A DNA stretch of 64,000 nt. Source: Blastococcus haudaquaticus. Lineage in GTDB: Bacteria > Actinomycetota > Actinomycetes > Mycobacteriales > Geodermatophilaceae. The position numbers and the translations under genes were made by a program. Where the stretch lies: positions 558,001-622,000 of the forward strand of contig NZ_OCNK01000001.1 in assembly GCF_900230285.1 (NCBI RefSeq), given 5' to 3'. Shown one piece after another: positions 36,014-44,755 of this stretch (its first letter is position 1; every line of letters starts with the position of its first letter). The notes beneath the pieces are model-generated. The model ran no database searches. It saw only the letters and a list, made by a program, of their open reading frames with translations, and was not told where the DNA came from.

Positions 36014-36285
36014 GGGCCTCCTCTCGTCTGTCGGGCGACCACCCGTCGGCGCGCGACTGCGTGCGACGAGGGACCCGGAGACGAGGAACGCCCCGGCGCA
36101 GAGCGCACGGGGCGAGGGGCAGGATGCGCTGTTCGTGCTGCAACCTGACGATCGATCCGTCCACCTGCGCGGGTCGCCCGGGGCTCCGGGACCTTCGATC
36201 GCACGCGGACGTGCGACGACCAGCGGTCTTGGGGGGAACGGGCACCAGCGTACGCGATGCCGGCGGCGCGCCGCCGCGGGGGCGG
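36014..36285 (-). promoter_or_regulatory. rplJ leader region
   Basis: This 272-base non-coding stretch holds a 12-bp stem with one bulge at 36089-36114 (CGCCCCG and GCGC blocks) shortly before the ribosome binding site. A perfect 16-base GC palindrome lies near 36260, behind the acetyltransferase gene. By analogy with other bacteria the leader would bind L10-L12 for feedback control; the exact L10 kink-turn motif was not identified. Confidence 0.45.
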
Positions 36286-37218
36286 TCAGAGCCCACCGCG
36301 CCCCGGTCCGTCGGCGGCAGCGCCGCGCTCCCACCCACGGCGGTTCTCCCCGACCGGGTGCCAGCCGAAGCGGCCGAACCAGCCCACGAGCGGGAGCTCG
36401 TCCTCCCCTACGGCGACCAGGAAGCGCCGCGTCCCGCCCAGCCGCAGCCAGGCGACGAGGTGGTGGACCAGCCAGGTTCCGACTCCTTGGCGGCGCCACC
36501 CCTCCGTCACGTGCAGTTCCGCGAGGTCGGCCCAGCCGTCCATCCGCATCAGACTGCCGCCACGGCTGTGGTCGTCGTCCGCCTCGACGAAGCCGATGAC
36601 GTCACCGTCGGCGACCGCCTGGAACCGTGCGCCGAAGGTGCCGACCGCTCGACGGAGCGTCAACCGGGGCGAGGGAGGGGCGCCGGGCGGCGGCACCCCG
36701 TCCAGGGTGCCGACGAGGGTCGTCTCCACCCGTCCCGGCGAGGCGGCGAAGCCGACCGCGCGCAGGGTGCGGGCGACGTGCGGCCAGCTGTCGGGGATGC
36801 CGTAGGTGGCCGGGGTCGGCAGGTCCCCGTCGGCGAACTGGCGCCGGGCCTGCCACGCCTCCAGGGCCCGCACGCAGGCATGGGCCAGGCGCAGACCGGC
36901 CGCCTCCGCGGCCGGCCAGTGCACCAGCCAGGCGATCTCCCCCGCGTCGCGCCAGTCCGGCCCGACGTCCGCCTCTCCGCGATAGCGGCGCAGGTGCGCC
37001 GCCGCGACCACCCGGCCGTCGGCCTCAGCGACGAGCGTCAACCGGTGGGAGACCCACGGGTCGGTGACGTACTGCCCGGGATCGCGCTCGATCTGGGCGA
37101 GCAGGGCGGCCGTCGACAGCGCCCACCCGGGGACGACGGTGGCCACGTGCGCATTGACCAGCGAGGTGAGCTGCTCACGGTCGGCACGGCGGAACGGACG
37201 GACGACGGGCTCGGACAC
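36286..37218 (-). CDS. GNAT family N-acetyltransferase, two-domain
   Basis: This 310-residue protein is long enough for two GNAT folds. The N-terminal half has [20 protein letters not shown] and [17 protein letters not shown]. The C-terminal half has the better acetyl-CoA loop, [20 protein letters not shown], followed by [15 protein letters not shown]. The substrate is unknown. It lies between the rplA and rplJ units on the same strand, after a strong terminator, so it is probably transcribed alone. Confidence 0.82.
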   Translation of the reverse strand: MSEPVVRPFRRADREQLTSLVNAHVATVVPGWALSTAALLAQIERDPGQYVTDPWVSHRLTLVAEADGRVVAAAHLRRYRGEADVGPDWRDAGEIAWLVHWPAAEAAGLRLAHACVRALEAWQARRQFADGDLPTPATYGIPDSWPHVARTLRAVGFAASPGRVETTLVGTLDGVPPPGAPPSPRLTLRRAVGTFGARFQAVADGDVIGFVEADDDHSRGGSLMRMDGWADLAELHVTEGWRRQGVGTWLVHHLVAWLRLGGTRRFLVAVGEDELPLVGWFGRFGWHPVGENRRGWERGAAADGPGRGGL

Positions 37219-37308
37219 GGCGGCACCCCAGGGCCGAGCGCCCGGGACGGGCGCAGTGGTCGCTGAGCCGCTACCGGTGCGGCACGGCGCGACCCTAGCA
37301 GCGCAGAG

Positions 37309-37337
37309 GGCCCCGCAGCGCAGTGCGCTGCGGGGCC
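37309..37337. terminator. Perfect hairpin upstream of the acetyltransferase
   Basis: GGCCCCGCAGCGC pairs over 13 bp with its complement around AGT. It lies 79 bases after the rplA stop and directly behind repeat copy 3, so it probably ends the rplKA transcript. Confidence 0.8.
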
Positions 37338-37354
37338 TCGTGACGTGCTGGAGC

Positions 37355-37414
37355 GGCCTCCTCGCAGGGCCCCGCCACGAGCGTCAGCGAGCGGCGGGGG
37401 GCGAGGAGGTCCTT
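37355..37414. repeat. Dispersed hairpin repeat, copy 3
   Basis: CCTCCTCGC (37357-37365) pairs with GCGAGGAGG (37401-37409), centre CCCCGCCACGAGCGTCAGCG, ending GGTCCTTT on the plus strand. It abuts the rplA stop (37417). Confidence 0.65.
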
Positions 37415-37416
37415 TC

Positions 37417-38136
37417 TCAGGCGGTCGGCTCGTCCACCAGCATGTTGCGGGTGCGGTTCGGGTCGACCGGGATGCCCGGGCCCATGGTGGTCGAGACGGT
37501 GACCTTCTTGAGGTACCGGCCCTTGGCCGAGGACGGCTTGGCCCGGAGCACCTCGTCGAGGGCGGCGGCGTAGTTCTCCACCAGCTTGTCCTCGTCGAAG
37601 GAGGTCTTGCCGATCACCAGGTGCAGATTGGCCTGCTTGTCGACGCGGAAGTTGATCTTCCCGCCCTTGATGTCGTTGACGGCCTTGGTGACGTCGGGCG
37701 TCACGGTGCCGGTCTTGGGGTTCGGCATCAGGCCGCGGGGGCCGAGGATGCGCGCGATGCGGCCGACCTTGGCCATCTGGTCCGGCGTCGCGATCGCGGC
37801 GTCGAAGTCCAGGAAGCCGCCCTGGATGCGCTCGATCAGGTCGTCGGAGCCCACGACGTCGGCACCGGCGGCCTCGGCGTCGGCGGCCTTGTCACCGGTC
37901 GCGAAGACGATGACGCGGGCGGTCTTGCCGGTGCCGTGCGGCAGGTTGACCGTGCCGCGGACCATCTGGTCGGCCTTGCGCGGGTCGACACCCAGGCGCA
38001 TGGCCACCTCGACGGTGGCGTCGTAGGACGTCGTCGACGTCTCCTTGGCCAGCTTGGCGGCCTGGAGCGGGGAGTACAGGTTGTCGCGGTCGACCTTCTC
38101 GGCCACTGCGCGGAACTTCTTGCCGTGCTTCGCCAT
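37417..38136 (-). CDS. rplA: 50S ribosomal protein L1 (uL1)
   Basis: This 239-residue L1 lies in the mobile L1 stalk. It begins [20 protein letters not shown] and contains [20 protein letters not shown] and the conserved [16 protein letters not shown]. The ATG is at 38136. A repeat with terminator shape lies between it and rplK, which is unusual for this gene pair. Confidence 0.98.
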   Translation of the reverse strand: MAKHGKKFRAVAEKVDRDNLYSPLQAAKLAKETSTTSYDATVEVAMRLGVDPRKADQMVRGTVNLPHGTGKTARVIVFATGDKAADAEAAGADVVGSDDLIERIQGGFLDFDAAIATPDQMAKVGRIARILGPRGLMPNPKTGTVTPDVTKAVNDIKGGKINFRVDKQANLHLVIGKTSFDEDKLVENYAAALDEVLRAKPSSAKGRYLKKVTVSTTMGPGIPVDPNRTRNMLVDEPTA

Positions 38137-38206
38137 GATGTTTCCTCTCCGGGGCGCGTGCCCCGGTCATGTGGTGAACGGGCCGGCGACGGCCCTCCCA
38201 CGATTG

Positions 38207-38262
38207 AAGGACCCTCTCCTCCCCACCCCTCGCAAGCGCGGAGCGGTGCCCTGGAGAGGGCC
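38207..38262 (-). repeat. Dispersed hairpin repeat, copy 4, inside the rplK-rplA operon
   Basis: In the minus direction GGCCCTCTCC pairs with GGAGAGGGTCC, and the element ends GGTCCTT. It begins 8 bases after the rplK stop and lies before rplA, so read-through here sets the rplA level unless rplA has its own promoter. Confidence 0.65.
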
Positions 38263-38269
38263 GAAGTAC

Positions 38270-38701
38270 TCAGCCCTGGACGGTGATGCCCATCGACCGG
38301 GCGGTGCCGGCGATGATCTTCTCGGCCTGGTCGAGGTCGTTGGCGTTGAGGTCGGCCATCTTGGTGGTGGCGATCTCGCGGACCTGGTCACGGGTGACCG
38401 TGGCGACCTTGGTCTTGTGCGGCTCACCCGAGCCCTTGTCGACACCGGCGGCCTTGAGCAGCATGCGCGCGGCCGGCGGGGTCTTGGTGACGAACGTGAA
38501 CGACCGGTCCTCGAAGACCGAGATCTCGACCGGGACCACGTTGCCGCGCTGCGACTCGGTCGCGGCGTTGTAGGCCTTGCAGAACTCCATGATGTTGACG
38601 CCGTGCTGGCCGAGCGCCGGACCCACGGGCGGAGCGGGGGTGGCCGCACCGGCGTTGATCTGGAGCTTGATGACCGCGGTCAACCGCTTCCTGGGGGGCA
38701 T
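38270..38701 (-). CDS. rplK: 50S ribosomal protein L11 (uL11)
   Basis: This 143-residue L11 binds the GTPase-associated centre of 23S rRNA. It shows [38 protein letters not shown] and the C-terminal [10 protein letters not shown]. The ATG at 38701 lies 44 bases after nusG. In other bacteria L11 is also needed for RelA activation and thiostrepton binding. Confidence 0.98.
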   Translation of the reverse strand: MPPRKRLTAVIKLQINAGAATPAPPVGPALGQHGVNIMEFCKAYNAATESQRGNVVPVEISVFEDRSFTFVTKTPPAARMLLKAAGVDKGSGEPHKTKVATVTRDQVREIATTKMADLNANDLDQAEKIIAGTARSMGITVQG

Positions 38702-38745
38702 GACTTCCTTCTATCTCTGCTGAACGGGTGCCGGGGGGCGCCGGT

Positions 38746-39645
38746 TCAGATCTTCTGGACCTGGCTGAACGACAGCTCGACGGGCGTCTCGCGGCCGAAG
38801 ATGGAGACGAGCACCTGCAGCTTCTGCTGCTCGGCGTTGATCTCGTTGATCGTGGCGGGAAGGGTCGCGAACGGCCCGTCCATGACCGTGACCGACTCGC
38901 CGACCTCGAAGTCGACGACGGCGACCGGCGCTGCGGCAGCCCCACCGGTGGTCGCCTCGGCCCCGGCGGTGCGGGCCGCCTGCGGCGCGGTGGCCGGGAC
39001 GAGGATCTTCACGACCTCGTCGATGGTCAGCGGTGAGGGCTTGGAGGTTGCCCCGACGAAGCCCGTGACGCCGGGGGTGTTGCGCACGGCGCCCCACGAC
39101 TCGTCGTTGAGCTCCATGCGCACGAGGAGGTAGCCCGGCAGGACCTTGCGGTTGACCTGCGCGCGCTTGCCGTTCTTGATCTCGGTGACCTCCTCGGTGG
39201 GCACCTCGATCTGGTAGATGTAGTCCTCGACGTCCAGGGACTGGATGCGCGCTTCGAGGTTGGTCTTCACCTTGTTCTCGTAGCCGGCGTAGGAGTGCAC
39301 GACGTACCAGTCGCCGGGGGCGATCCGGAGCGCCTTCTTCATCGCCTCGACCGGGTCCTCGTCCTCCTCGACCGCAGGCAGGTCGGAGTCGGGGGCCGGA
39401 GCGGCCAGCGGGTCGGACACCAGGCTGTCGGGGGCGCCGCCCTCGATCTCCGGCGTCACGTCGGAGACCTCGCTGTCGGTGTCGAGGTCCGTGGTGTCGA
39501 TCGACCCCTCGGCGGCACCGGTCTCGCCGGCGCCCGTCTCGAGGTCGACGCTGCCGCGCTGCTCGAAGGCGGCGTCATCGAGGTCCGTGGCGGTGACGCC
39601 TTCGACCGGGGTGGCGGTCTCGAAGGGCTCGCGGGGGTCGGTCAA
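38746..39645 (-). CDS. nusG: Transcription antitermination/pausing factor NusG
   Basis: This 299-residue NusG starts with an acidic, probably disordered extension of about 105 residues. The NGN domain ([20 protein letters not shown]) and a C-terminal KOW domain ([20 protein letters not shown]) follow. A linker of roughly 30 Ala/Thr/Pro residues joins the two domains. The acidic extension is typical of actinobacteria. It lies in secE-nusG-rplK-rplA order, 47 bases after secE. Confidence 0.97.
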   Translation of the reverse strand: MTDPREPFETATPVEGVTATDLDDAAFEQRGSVDLETGAGETGAAEGSIDTTDLDTDSEVSDVTPEIEGGAPDSLVSDPLAAPAPDSDLPAVEEDEDPVEAMKKALRIAPGDWYVVHSYAGYENKVKTNLEARIQSLDVEDYIYQIEVPTEEVTEIKNGKRAQVNRKVLPGYLLVRMELNDESWGAVRNTPGVTGFVGATSKPSPLTIDEVVKILVPATAPQAARTAGAEATTGGAAAAPVAVVDFEVGESVTVMDGPFATLPATINEINAEQQKLQVLVSIFGRETPVELSFSQVQKI

Positions 39646-39692
39646 GGTTTCGTCTCTTTTCCAGGATCAGGAGGCGTGCAGGCGGGCGGAGG

Positions 39693-40208
39693 TCAGCCGA
39701 AGACGGCGATCACGCCCTTGGCGAAGAGCAGGTCCAGGCCGGCCACCAGCGCGACGATGAACGCCACGAAGATGATGACCACGGTGGTGTAGGTGATCAG
39801 CTCGCGGCGGCCCGGCCAGATGACCTTGCGCAGCTCGGCGACGACCTCGCGCAGGAACCGCGCCAGCGAGCGCTTCTGCCCGCTCTCGGTACGCGCCCGC
39901 TCGGCGGCCGCCCGCGACCGGGTGGCCGAGGTGGCGCCGGCCGCTGCGGGCCGCGCCGTACGGCGGGTCCGGGTCGCGGGCTCGTCGTCGTCCTCGTCGT
40001 CGTCGTCGGCGGTGATCCGGCCGCCGCGACGCCGGGTCGGGGTGGCCACGACCTTGTCCTCGTCGGCCTCCGCCTCGGCGGCGAGCGCGTCCTCGGCTGC
40101 CTCGAGCTCCGCGGCGTCGTCGACCCCCGGGGCCTCGCGGTCGAGCTGCTCGTCGGTCAGCTCGGCGTCGCGAGGGTCGTCCTCGCGTCCCGGCTTCTCG
40201 TCGCTCAC
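39693..40208 (-). CDS. secE: Preprotein translocase subunit SecE
   Basis: This 171-residue SecE stabilises SecY. The essential part is the last 60 residues: an amphipathic helix ([20 protein letters not shown]) and one membrane helix ([20 protein letters not shown]). The first 110 residues are highly acidic, then Arg/Ala-rich, and have no known function. ATG at 40208. tRNA-Trp lies just upstream, as is usual for secE. Confidence 0.95.
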   Translation of the reverse strand: MSDEKPGREDDPRDAELTDEQLDREAPGVDDAAELEAAEDALAAEAEADEDKVVATPTRRRGGRITADDDDEDDDEPATRTRRTARPAAAGATSATRSRAAAERARTESGQKRSLARFLREVVAELRKVIWPGRRELITYTTVVIIFVAFIVALVAGLDLLFAKGVIAVFG

Positions 40209-40284
40209 TGCGCCTCGCTCGCCTCGTGGTGGCGGCCGCTCCGATGAGCGGCCGGATGGTCGGTCGGTTCCTGTCGTGCGGTGG

Positions 40285-40357
<73 letters not shown>

Positions 40358-40463
40358 AGTCCCCTGGACGGGGCCCGGGACTGCCCGCCTCACCACGGCA
40401 GCGCGGAGCCTCGGAGAGGTTCCGGGGCACGCCGGTGGCGGGGTCAGCTGCCCCAGGACGGCC

Positions 40464-40494
40464 AGTGTACGGGACCGCGCGGGTGCACAGCCAA
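40464..40494 (-). promoter_or_regulatory. Possible promoter of the tRNA-Trp-secE-nusG unit
   Basis: On the minus strand TTGGCT (40494-40489) and TACACT (40469-40464) are separated by 19 bases, slightly long. Transcription would begin about 100 bases before the tRNA. It lies in a 282-base divergent gap (40358-40639) shared with aspC, which otherwise shows nothing. Confidence 0.4.
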
Positions 40495-40639
40495 CGTCCC
40501 ACCGACCCCTCCCCCGTCCGTCACCCCGGGGCATCGGACCGGTCGTCGTCGGCACGACTCAGGCGCTCCCCGTGGTCCGGCGGGCCGTCGCGCACGTGCG
40601 GCTCCGTCGCGGGCCCGCGGACTTTGACACGATGGAGGC

Positions 40640-41887
40640 ATGACCGCCGTCTCCTCGGAGTCCGCCAGCCCGTCCGCCCCCACGAGTGCGAGCCGCATCT
40701 CGCGCCGCATCGCCGCGATCAGCGAGTCCGCCACCCTGGCCGTCGATGCCAAGGCCAAGGCGCTCAAGGCGGCGGGCAAGCCGGTCATCGGCTTCGGTGC
40801 CGGCGAGCCGGACTTCCCGACGCCGGACTACATCGTCGAGGCCGCCGTCGCCGCGTGCCGCCAGCCGGCCATGCACCGCTACACCCCGGCCGGCGGTCTG
40901 CCCGCACTGAAGGAGGCGATCGTCGCCAAGACGGCGCGCGACTCCGGGCTGCAGGCGACCCCCGCCAACGTCCTGGTGACCAACGGCGGCAAGCAGGCGG
41001 TCTACGAGGCCTTCGCCGCACTGCTGGACCCGGGTGACGAGGTCCTGCTGCCCGCGCCCTACTGGACCACCTATCCGGAGGCGATCCGGCTGGCCGGCGG
41101 GGTGCCCGTCCCGGTCGTCGCCGACGAGCAGAGCGGCTACCTGGTCTCGGCCGCCCAGCTGGAGGCCGCGCGCACGCCCCGCACCAAGGTGCTGCTGTTC
41201 TGCTCGCCGTCCAACCCGACCGGCGCGGTCTACCCGGCGGAGCAGGTCGAGGAGATCGGCCGCTGGGCGCTGGACGCAGGCATATGGGTGCTCACCGACG
41301 AGATCTACGAGCACCTCACCTACGGCGGGGTGACCGCCCCGTCGATGCCCGTCGTGGTGCCCGAGCTGGCCGAGCGCTGCGTCGTCGTCAACGGGGTGGC
41401 GAAGACGTACGCCATGACCGGCTGGCGGGTGGGCTGGATCGTCGGGCCGACCGACGTCGTGAAGGCGGCGACCAACCTCCAGTCGCACGCGACCTCCAAC
41501 GTCGCCAACGTCTCCCAGGCCGCCGCGATCGCAGCCCTCACCGGCGACCTCTCGGCGGTGGCCACCATGCGGGAGGCGTTCGACCGCCGGCGCCGGACCA
41601 TCGTGTCGATGCTGCGCGAGATCCCCGGCGTCGCCTGCCCCGAGCCGCAGGGCGCGTTCTACGTCTACCCCTCGGTGAAGGGTCTGCTGGGCCGCCCCAT
41701 CGCCGGGCGGACGGCGGAGTCCAGCGTCGAGCTCGCGGAGATCATCCTGGAGGAGGCCGAGGTGGCCGTCGTCCCGGGCGAGGCGTTCGGGACGCCCGGG
41801 TACCTCCGCATGTCCTACGCCCTGGGCGACGACGACCTGGTCGAGGGCGTCTCCCGCATGCAGCGGCTGCTCACCTCCGCCGAGTAG
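40640..41887 (+). CDS. aspC: Pyridoxal phosphate-dependent aspartate aminotransferase
   Basis: This 415-residue class I aminotransferase swaps amino groups between aspartate and 2-oxoglutarate. The substrate pocket sequence [15 protein letters not shown] near residue 51, SNPTGAVY (191-198), [10 protein letters not shown] and the PLP lysine K255 in [16 protein letters not shown] are all present. It has a polar 25-residue N-terminal extension. ATG at 40640 after GGAGG. It is convergent with the M1-like peptidase gene, only 14 bases apart. Confidence 0.92.
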   Translation: MTAVSSESASPSAPTSASRISRRIAAISESATLAVDAKAKALKAAGKPVIGFGAGEPDFPTPDYIVEAAVAACRQPAMHRYTPAGGLPALKEAIVAKTARDSGLQATPANVLVTNGGKQAVYEAFAALLDPGDEVLLPAPYWTTYPEAIRLAGGVPVPVVADEQSGYLVSAAQLEAARTPRTKVLLFCSPSNPTGAVYPAEQVEEIGRWALDAGIWVLTDEIYEHLTYGGVTAPSMPVVVPELAERCVVVNGVAKTYAMTGWRVGWIVGPTDVVKAATNLQSHATSNVANVSQAAAIAALTGDLSAVATMREAFDRRRRTIVSMLREIPGVACPEPQGAFYVYPSVKGLLGRPIAGRTAESSVELAEIILEEAEVAVVPGEAFGTPGYLRMSYALGDDDLVEGVSRMQRLLTSAE

Positions 41888-41901
41888 GGCTGTCGCGGTC
41901 C

Positions 41902-43338
41902 TCAGCGAGGGACGTCGTCCTTGCCCAGCGCCTCCGCCGTCTCCAGCACCTCGAGCGCGGCGGGCAGGTCGGTGAGGGCGCGGTGGACGTCGGTGGGCGT
42001 GGCGATCTGCCATGCCGTCGCGTCCACGTAGCAGCGGATGGCGGCGGTGAACGCCTCGTCGCCGACCGTCCGCTGCGCCTCGAGCAGGGCCGCGCCGCCC
42101 TTGTCGTAGACCAGCCGGAAGTAGCTGCGGGGGCTCTCGAACTCGTCCATGGCGGCGCCGACCGGCCCGGCCAGCGTGAGCGCCTGCTCCGACACGAGAC
42201 CCGAGCCCGGGTCGACGGTGGCCTCCGCCCACGATGCGAAGGCCTCGTCCAGCCACGGATCGCGGAACTGTGAGTTGCCGACCATCCCGTAGAACCACTG
42301 GTGGGCGACCTCGTGGACCAGGACCTGCCGGCTCGGGGTGGCCTCGAGGATCATGCTCGGGTACTCGATGCCGCCTCCGAGGTCGGGCAGCAGGGCCACG
42401 CTGAGGGTGCCGTAGGGGAACGGGCCGAGGAACGCCTCGAGGTCGGTGATCGCGGCCACGGCCCACGTGCTGAACACGTCGCCCGGCACATCCCCGTCGG
42501 GGAGGACGCCGGTCGTCACCCGGGTGCCGCCGGGCGTCGTCGCCCGGGTCGTGGTGAACGGTCCGGCGGCGACCGCGACGTCGCGGGCCACCGGCTCCCG
42601 CGACGTCCACGTGCGGCGGCCGTCCGCCGGAGCGGACGGCGCGGCGACCGCACCGGTCATGAGGACGGTGAGGTCCTCTGGCGCGGAGACGGTCACGACG
42701 GTGTCCGCGGCAGGACTGGTGGCCGTCTCGCCGCTCAGCGGGACGAAGGGGTCCTTCGCCCACCCCACGCCCGGCTCCCAGGCCAGCAGCGGAGCACCAC
42801 TGGCCCACCACGCGGCCGGGCCGTCGACGCCGACCCGGTCGAACCCGCCGCTGCCGAGGGTGAGCGTGAAGTCCAGGGACACCTCGGTCGACTCCCCCGC
42901 CTCGAGCTCGTCCTCGAGCTCCACCACGTAGAGGCCGCCCGGGTCGCTCGCCCCCGCAGCCTCGTGGCGCCCCGCCGCGACGTCGTCCCCTCGGACCTCG
43001 TCGACGACCAGGCGGTTGCCGGCCGGAGCGGACTCCGGGCTGTTGGGCACCAGCCGGAACACCAGCTCCCGGACGTCCAGGTCGGGGGTGAAGGCGATGG
43101 TCTCGGTACCGGTGACGCTGCGCCGGTCGTCCGCGAGCCGGAAGTCGAGCGCGATCTCGGGGCGGTCGGGGTCGGGGTCGGCCCGCTCGGCCGGGCAGCC
43201 CTCCTCGTCGGCGGCCGCCGGTGGCGCTTCAGAGGGCGTGGGCCGCGGGGGCGGCGCCGACACGGTGTCGGCGAACGAGGTGCAGCCGGACAGGACCAGG
43301 ACGCCGGCGACCAGGAGAGCCGGCCGCCGGGTCCTCAT
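41902..43338 (-). CDS. M1-family (gluzincin) metallopeptidase lipoprotein
   Basis: This 478-residue predicted lipoprotein has an N-terminal signal RRPALLVAGVLVLSGC with the lipidated cysteine at residue 19, then a Pro-rich linker. The zinc site is complete: H342-E343-x-x-H346 in VLVHEVAHQWFYG, and E365 in WLDEAFASW, exactly 18 residues after H346. The exopeptidase-type GxMEN loop is replaced by GGGIEYPSM, so aminopeptidase activity is plausible but not certain. The ATG at 43338 overlaps the hadB stop, linking it to the hadAB operon. Confidence 0.88.
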   Translation of the reverse strand: MRTRRPALLVAGVLVLSGCTSFADTVSAPPPRPTPSEAPPAAADEEGCPAERADPDPDRPEIALDFRLADDRRSVTGTETIAFTPDLDVRELVFRLVPNSPESAPAGNRLVVDEVRGDDVAAGRHEAAGASDPGGLYVVELEDELEAGESTEVSLDFTLTLGSGGFDRVGVDGPAAWWASGAPLLAWEPGVGWAKDPFVPLSGETATSPAADTVVTVSAPEDLTVLMTGAVAAPSAPADGRRTWTSREPVARDVAVAAGPFTTTRATTPGGTRVTTGVLPDGDVPGDVFSTWAVAAITDLEAFLGPFPYGTLSVALLPDLGGGIEYPSMILEATPSRQVLVHEVAHQWFYGMVGNSQFRDPWLDEAFASWAEATVDPGSGLVSEQALTLAGPVGAAMDEFESPRSYFRLVYDKGGAALLEAQRTVGDEAFTAAIRCYVDATAWQIATPTDVHRALTDLPAALEVLETAEALGKDDVPR

Positions 43339-43757
43339 GCCAGCGTGACGACGGCGCGGGCCAGGGAGAGGACCTTGTCGCCGCCGCTGGTGACCGTCAG
43401 GTCGACCCGCGCCCGGCCGTCGTCCAGCAGCGCCCCGACCTTGCCGCGCACGGTCACCTCGGCGCCCTCGTCGTCGTCCGGGACGACGACCGGCCGGCCG
43501 AAGCGCACGTGCTGCTCGACCACCGCCGACGGGTCGCCCGTCCACGCGGTCACGGCCCGTCCGGCCAGCGCCATGGTGAACATGCCGTGCGCGATGACGC
43601 CGGGCAGGCCGACCGCGGTGGCGGTGCGGTCGTTCCAGTGGATCGGGTTGAAGTCGCCCGAGGCACCGGCGTAGCGCACGAGGTCGGCGCGGGTGACACG
43701 GAAGACCTGCTCGGGCAGCTCGCTGCCCACCTCGATGCTGCCCGCCCCGACGCTCAT
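43335..43757 (-). CDS. hadB: MaoC-like (3R)-hydroxyacyl-ACP dehydratase, HadB type
   Basis: This 140-residue single hot-dog protein carries the hydratase catalytic pair D35 and H40 in GASGDFNPIHWND. It is the catalytic partner of a HadAB heterodimer that removes water during fatty acid elongation. The ATG at 43757 overlaps the hadA stop by four bases, and its stop overlaps the M1-like peptidase gene. In mycobacteria hadABC acts on mycolic acid precursors; here only A and B are found. Confidence 0.88.
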   Translation of the reverse strand: MSVGAGSIEVGSELPEQVFRVTRADLVRYAGASGDFNPIHWNDRTATAVGLPGVIAHGMFTMALAGRAVTAWTGDPSAVVEQHVRFGRPVVVPDDDEGAEVTVRGKVGALLDDGRARVDLTVTSGGDKVLSLARAVVTLA

Positions 43758-44200
43758 GCGATGCCCCTGGCCACGAGCATGGACGTCGCCGTGCAGACCG
43801 GCTCGCCGTCCTCGGTCGCGAGGTCGACGCGCGCCGTCAGCATGTCGTTGCCGGCCACCGTGCGGGCCGCGTCGATCGTCGTGGTCGCGACGAGCCGGTC
43901 GCCCGCGCGGATCGGGCGGTGGTGGGCGAACCGCTGCTCGCCGTGCACCACCCGGCCGTAGTCGATGCCCACGTCGGGATCCTGCAGCACCACCATCGCC
44001 GCCTCCAGGCTGACCACGATGGCGAACGTCGGGGGTGCGACGACGTCGGGGTGGCCGGCTGCGCGGGCGGCCTCGACGTCGCGGTGCACCGGGTCGTCCG
44101 ATCCGATGGCCGTGGCGAACTCGGCGATCTTCGCCCGGCCGACCTCGTAGACGGCGGAGGGCGGGTAGCTGCGCCCGACCAGTTCCCGGTCCAGCGCCAT
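43754..44200 (-). CDS. hadA: MaoC-like dehydratase non-catalytic subunit, HadA type
   Basis: This 148-residue hot-dog protein has GRSYPPSAVYEVGRAKIAEF, then GSDDPVHRD where the catalytic subunit has GDFNPIHWND, and PPTFAIVVSLEA. It matches HadA, which shapes the substrate channel rather than supplying the catalytic pair. It follows rpmG by 32 bases on the same strand, the same order as in mycobacteria (rpmG2-hadA-hadB). Confidence 0.87.
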   Translation of the reverse strand: MALDRELVGRSYPPSAVYEVGRAKIAEFATAIGSDDPVHRDVEAARAAGHPDVVAPPTFAIVVSLEAAMVVLQDPDVGIDYGRVVHGEQRFAHHRPIRAGDRLVATTTIDAARTVAGNDMLTARVDLATEDGEPVCTATSMLVARGIA

Positions 44201-44232
44201 GCTCCCGCCCTCGGCTCAGCTGCGGACGCGCG

Positions 44233-44397
44233 TCAGCGCGTCTCGCGGTGCAGCGTGTGCTTGCGCTCGCGCGGGCAGAACTTCATCAGCTCGAGCCGGT
44301 CGGGGTCGTTCCGACGGTTCTTGCGGGTGATGTAGTTGCGGTTCTTGCACTCCTGGCAGGCCAGGGTGATCTTCGGACGGATGTCGGTCGCTGCCAT
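44233..44397 (-). CDS. rpmG: 50S ribosomal protein L33 (bL33)
   Basis: This 54-residue L33 begins [20 protein letters not shown] and ends KHTLHRETR. The first zinc pair is CQEC. The second, normally CPxC, reads CPRE, so the fourth cysteine is missing. It is a mixed form between zinc-binding and zinc-free L33. The start is the ATG at 44397. It heads rpmG-hadA-hadB and lies downstream of tRNA-Met and tRNA-Thr on the same strand. Confidence 0.95.
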   Translation of the reverse strand: MAATDIRPKITLACQECKNRNYITRKNRRNDPDRLELMKFCPRERKHTLHRETR

Positions 44398-44494
44398 GAG
44401 GAGTGCTCCTAGCCTTGTTCGTCCGCGGCGGCGACTGCCGACGCGGGTCCTGCTGCGGTGCGGACGGACCCCGGGGTGCAGGATCCGTCGGGAG

Positions 44495-44568
44495 TAGCGG
44501 TGACCGGACTTGAACCGGTGACACAGCGATTATGAGCCGCTTGCTCTACCAGGCTGAGCTACACCGCC
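44495..44568 (-). tRNA. tRNA-Met (anticodon CAT, elongator type)
   Basis: The 74-base tRNA begins GGCGGTGTAGCTCAGCCTGG on the minus strand. The anticodon loop CTCATAA contains CAT, and the T arm is CCGGTTCAAGTCCGG. The acceptor stem closes with a G-U pair at position 1, unlike the initiator tRNA, which has a mismatch at this site and a run of G-C pairs in the anticodon stem. Confidence 0.93.
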
Positions 44569-44614
44569 GGGATGACCTGCGGCCCGGTCTCACGACTGGA
44601 CCGGCTGGTCACTG

Positions 44615-44687
44615 AGCCCCTTTACGGAATCGAACCGTAGACCTTCTCCTTACCATGGAGACGCTCTGCCGACTGAGCTAAAGGGGC
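44615..44687 (-). tRNA. tRNA-Thr (anticodon GGT)
   Basis: The 73-base tRNA begins GCCCCTTTAGCTCAGTCGGC on the minus strand. The anticodon stem TCTCC/GGAGA encloses ATGGTAA, with anticodon GGT. The T arm TACGGTTCGATTCCGTA is intact. It lies 46 bases upstream of tRNA-Met, so the two tRNAs and rpmG may share a transcript. Confidence 0.96.
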
Positions 44688-44755
44688 GTGCTCGAAGAGC
44701 CGTCCGGAACTGTACCCGACCCGCGCCGTCCGATCGGTCAGGGGGTCGGCCGGCC

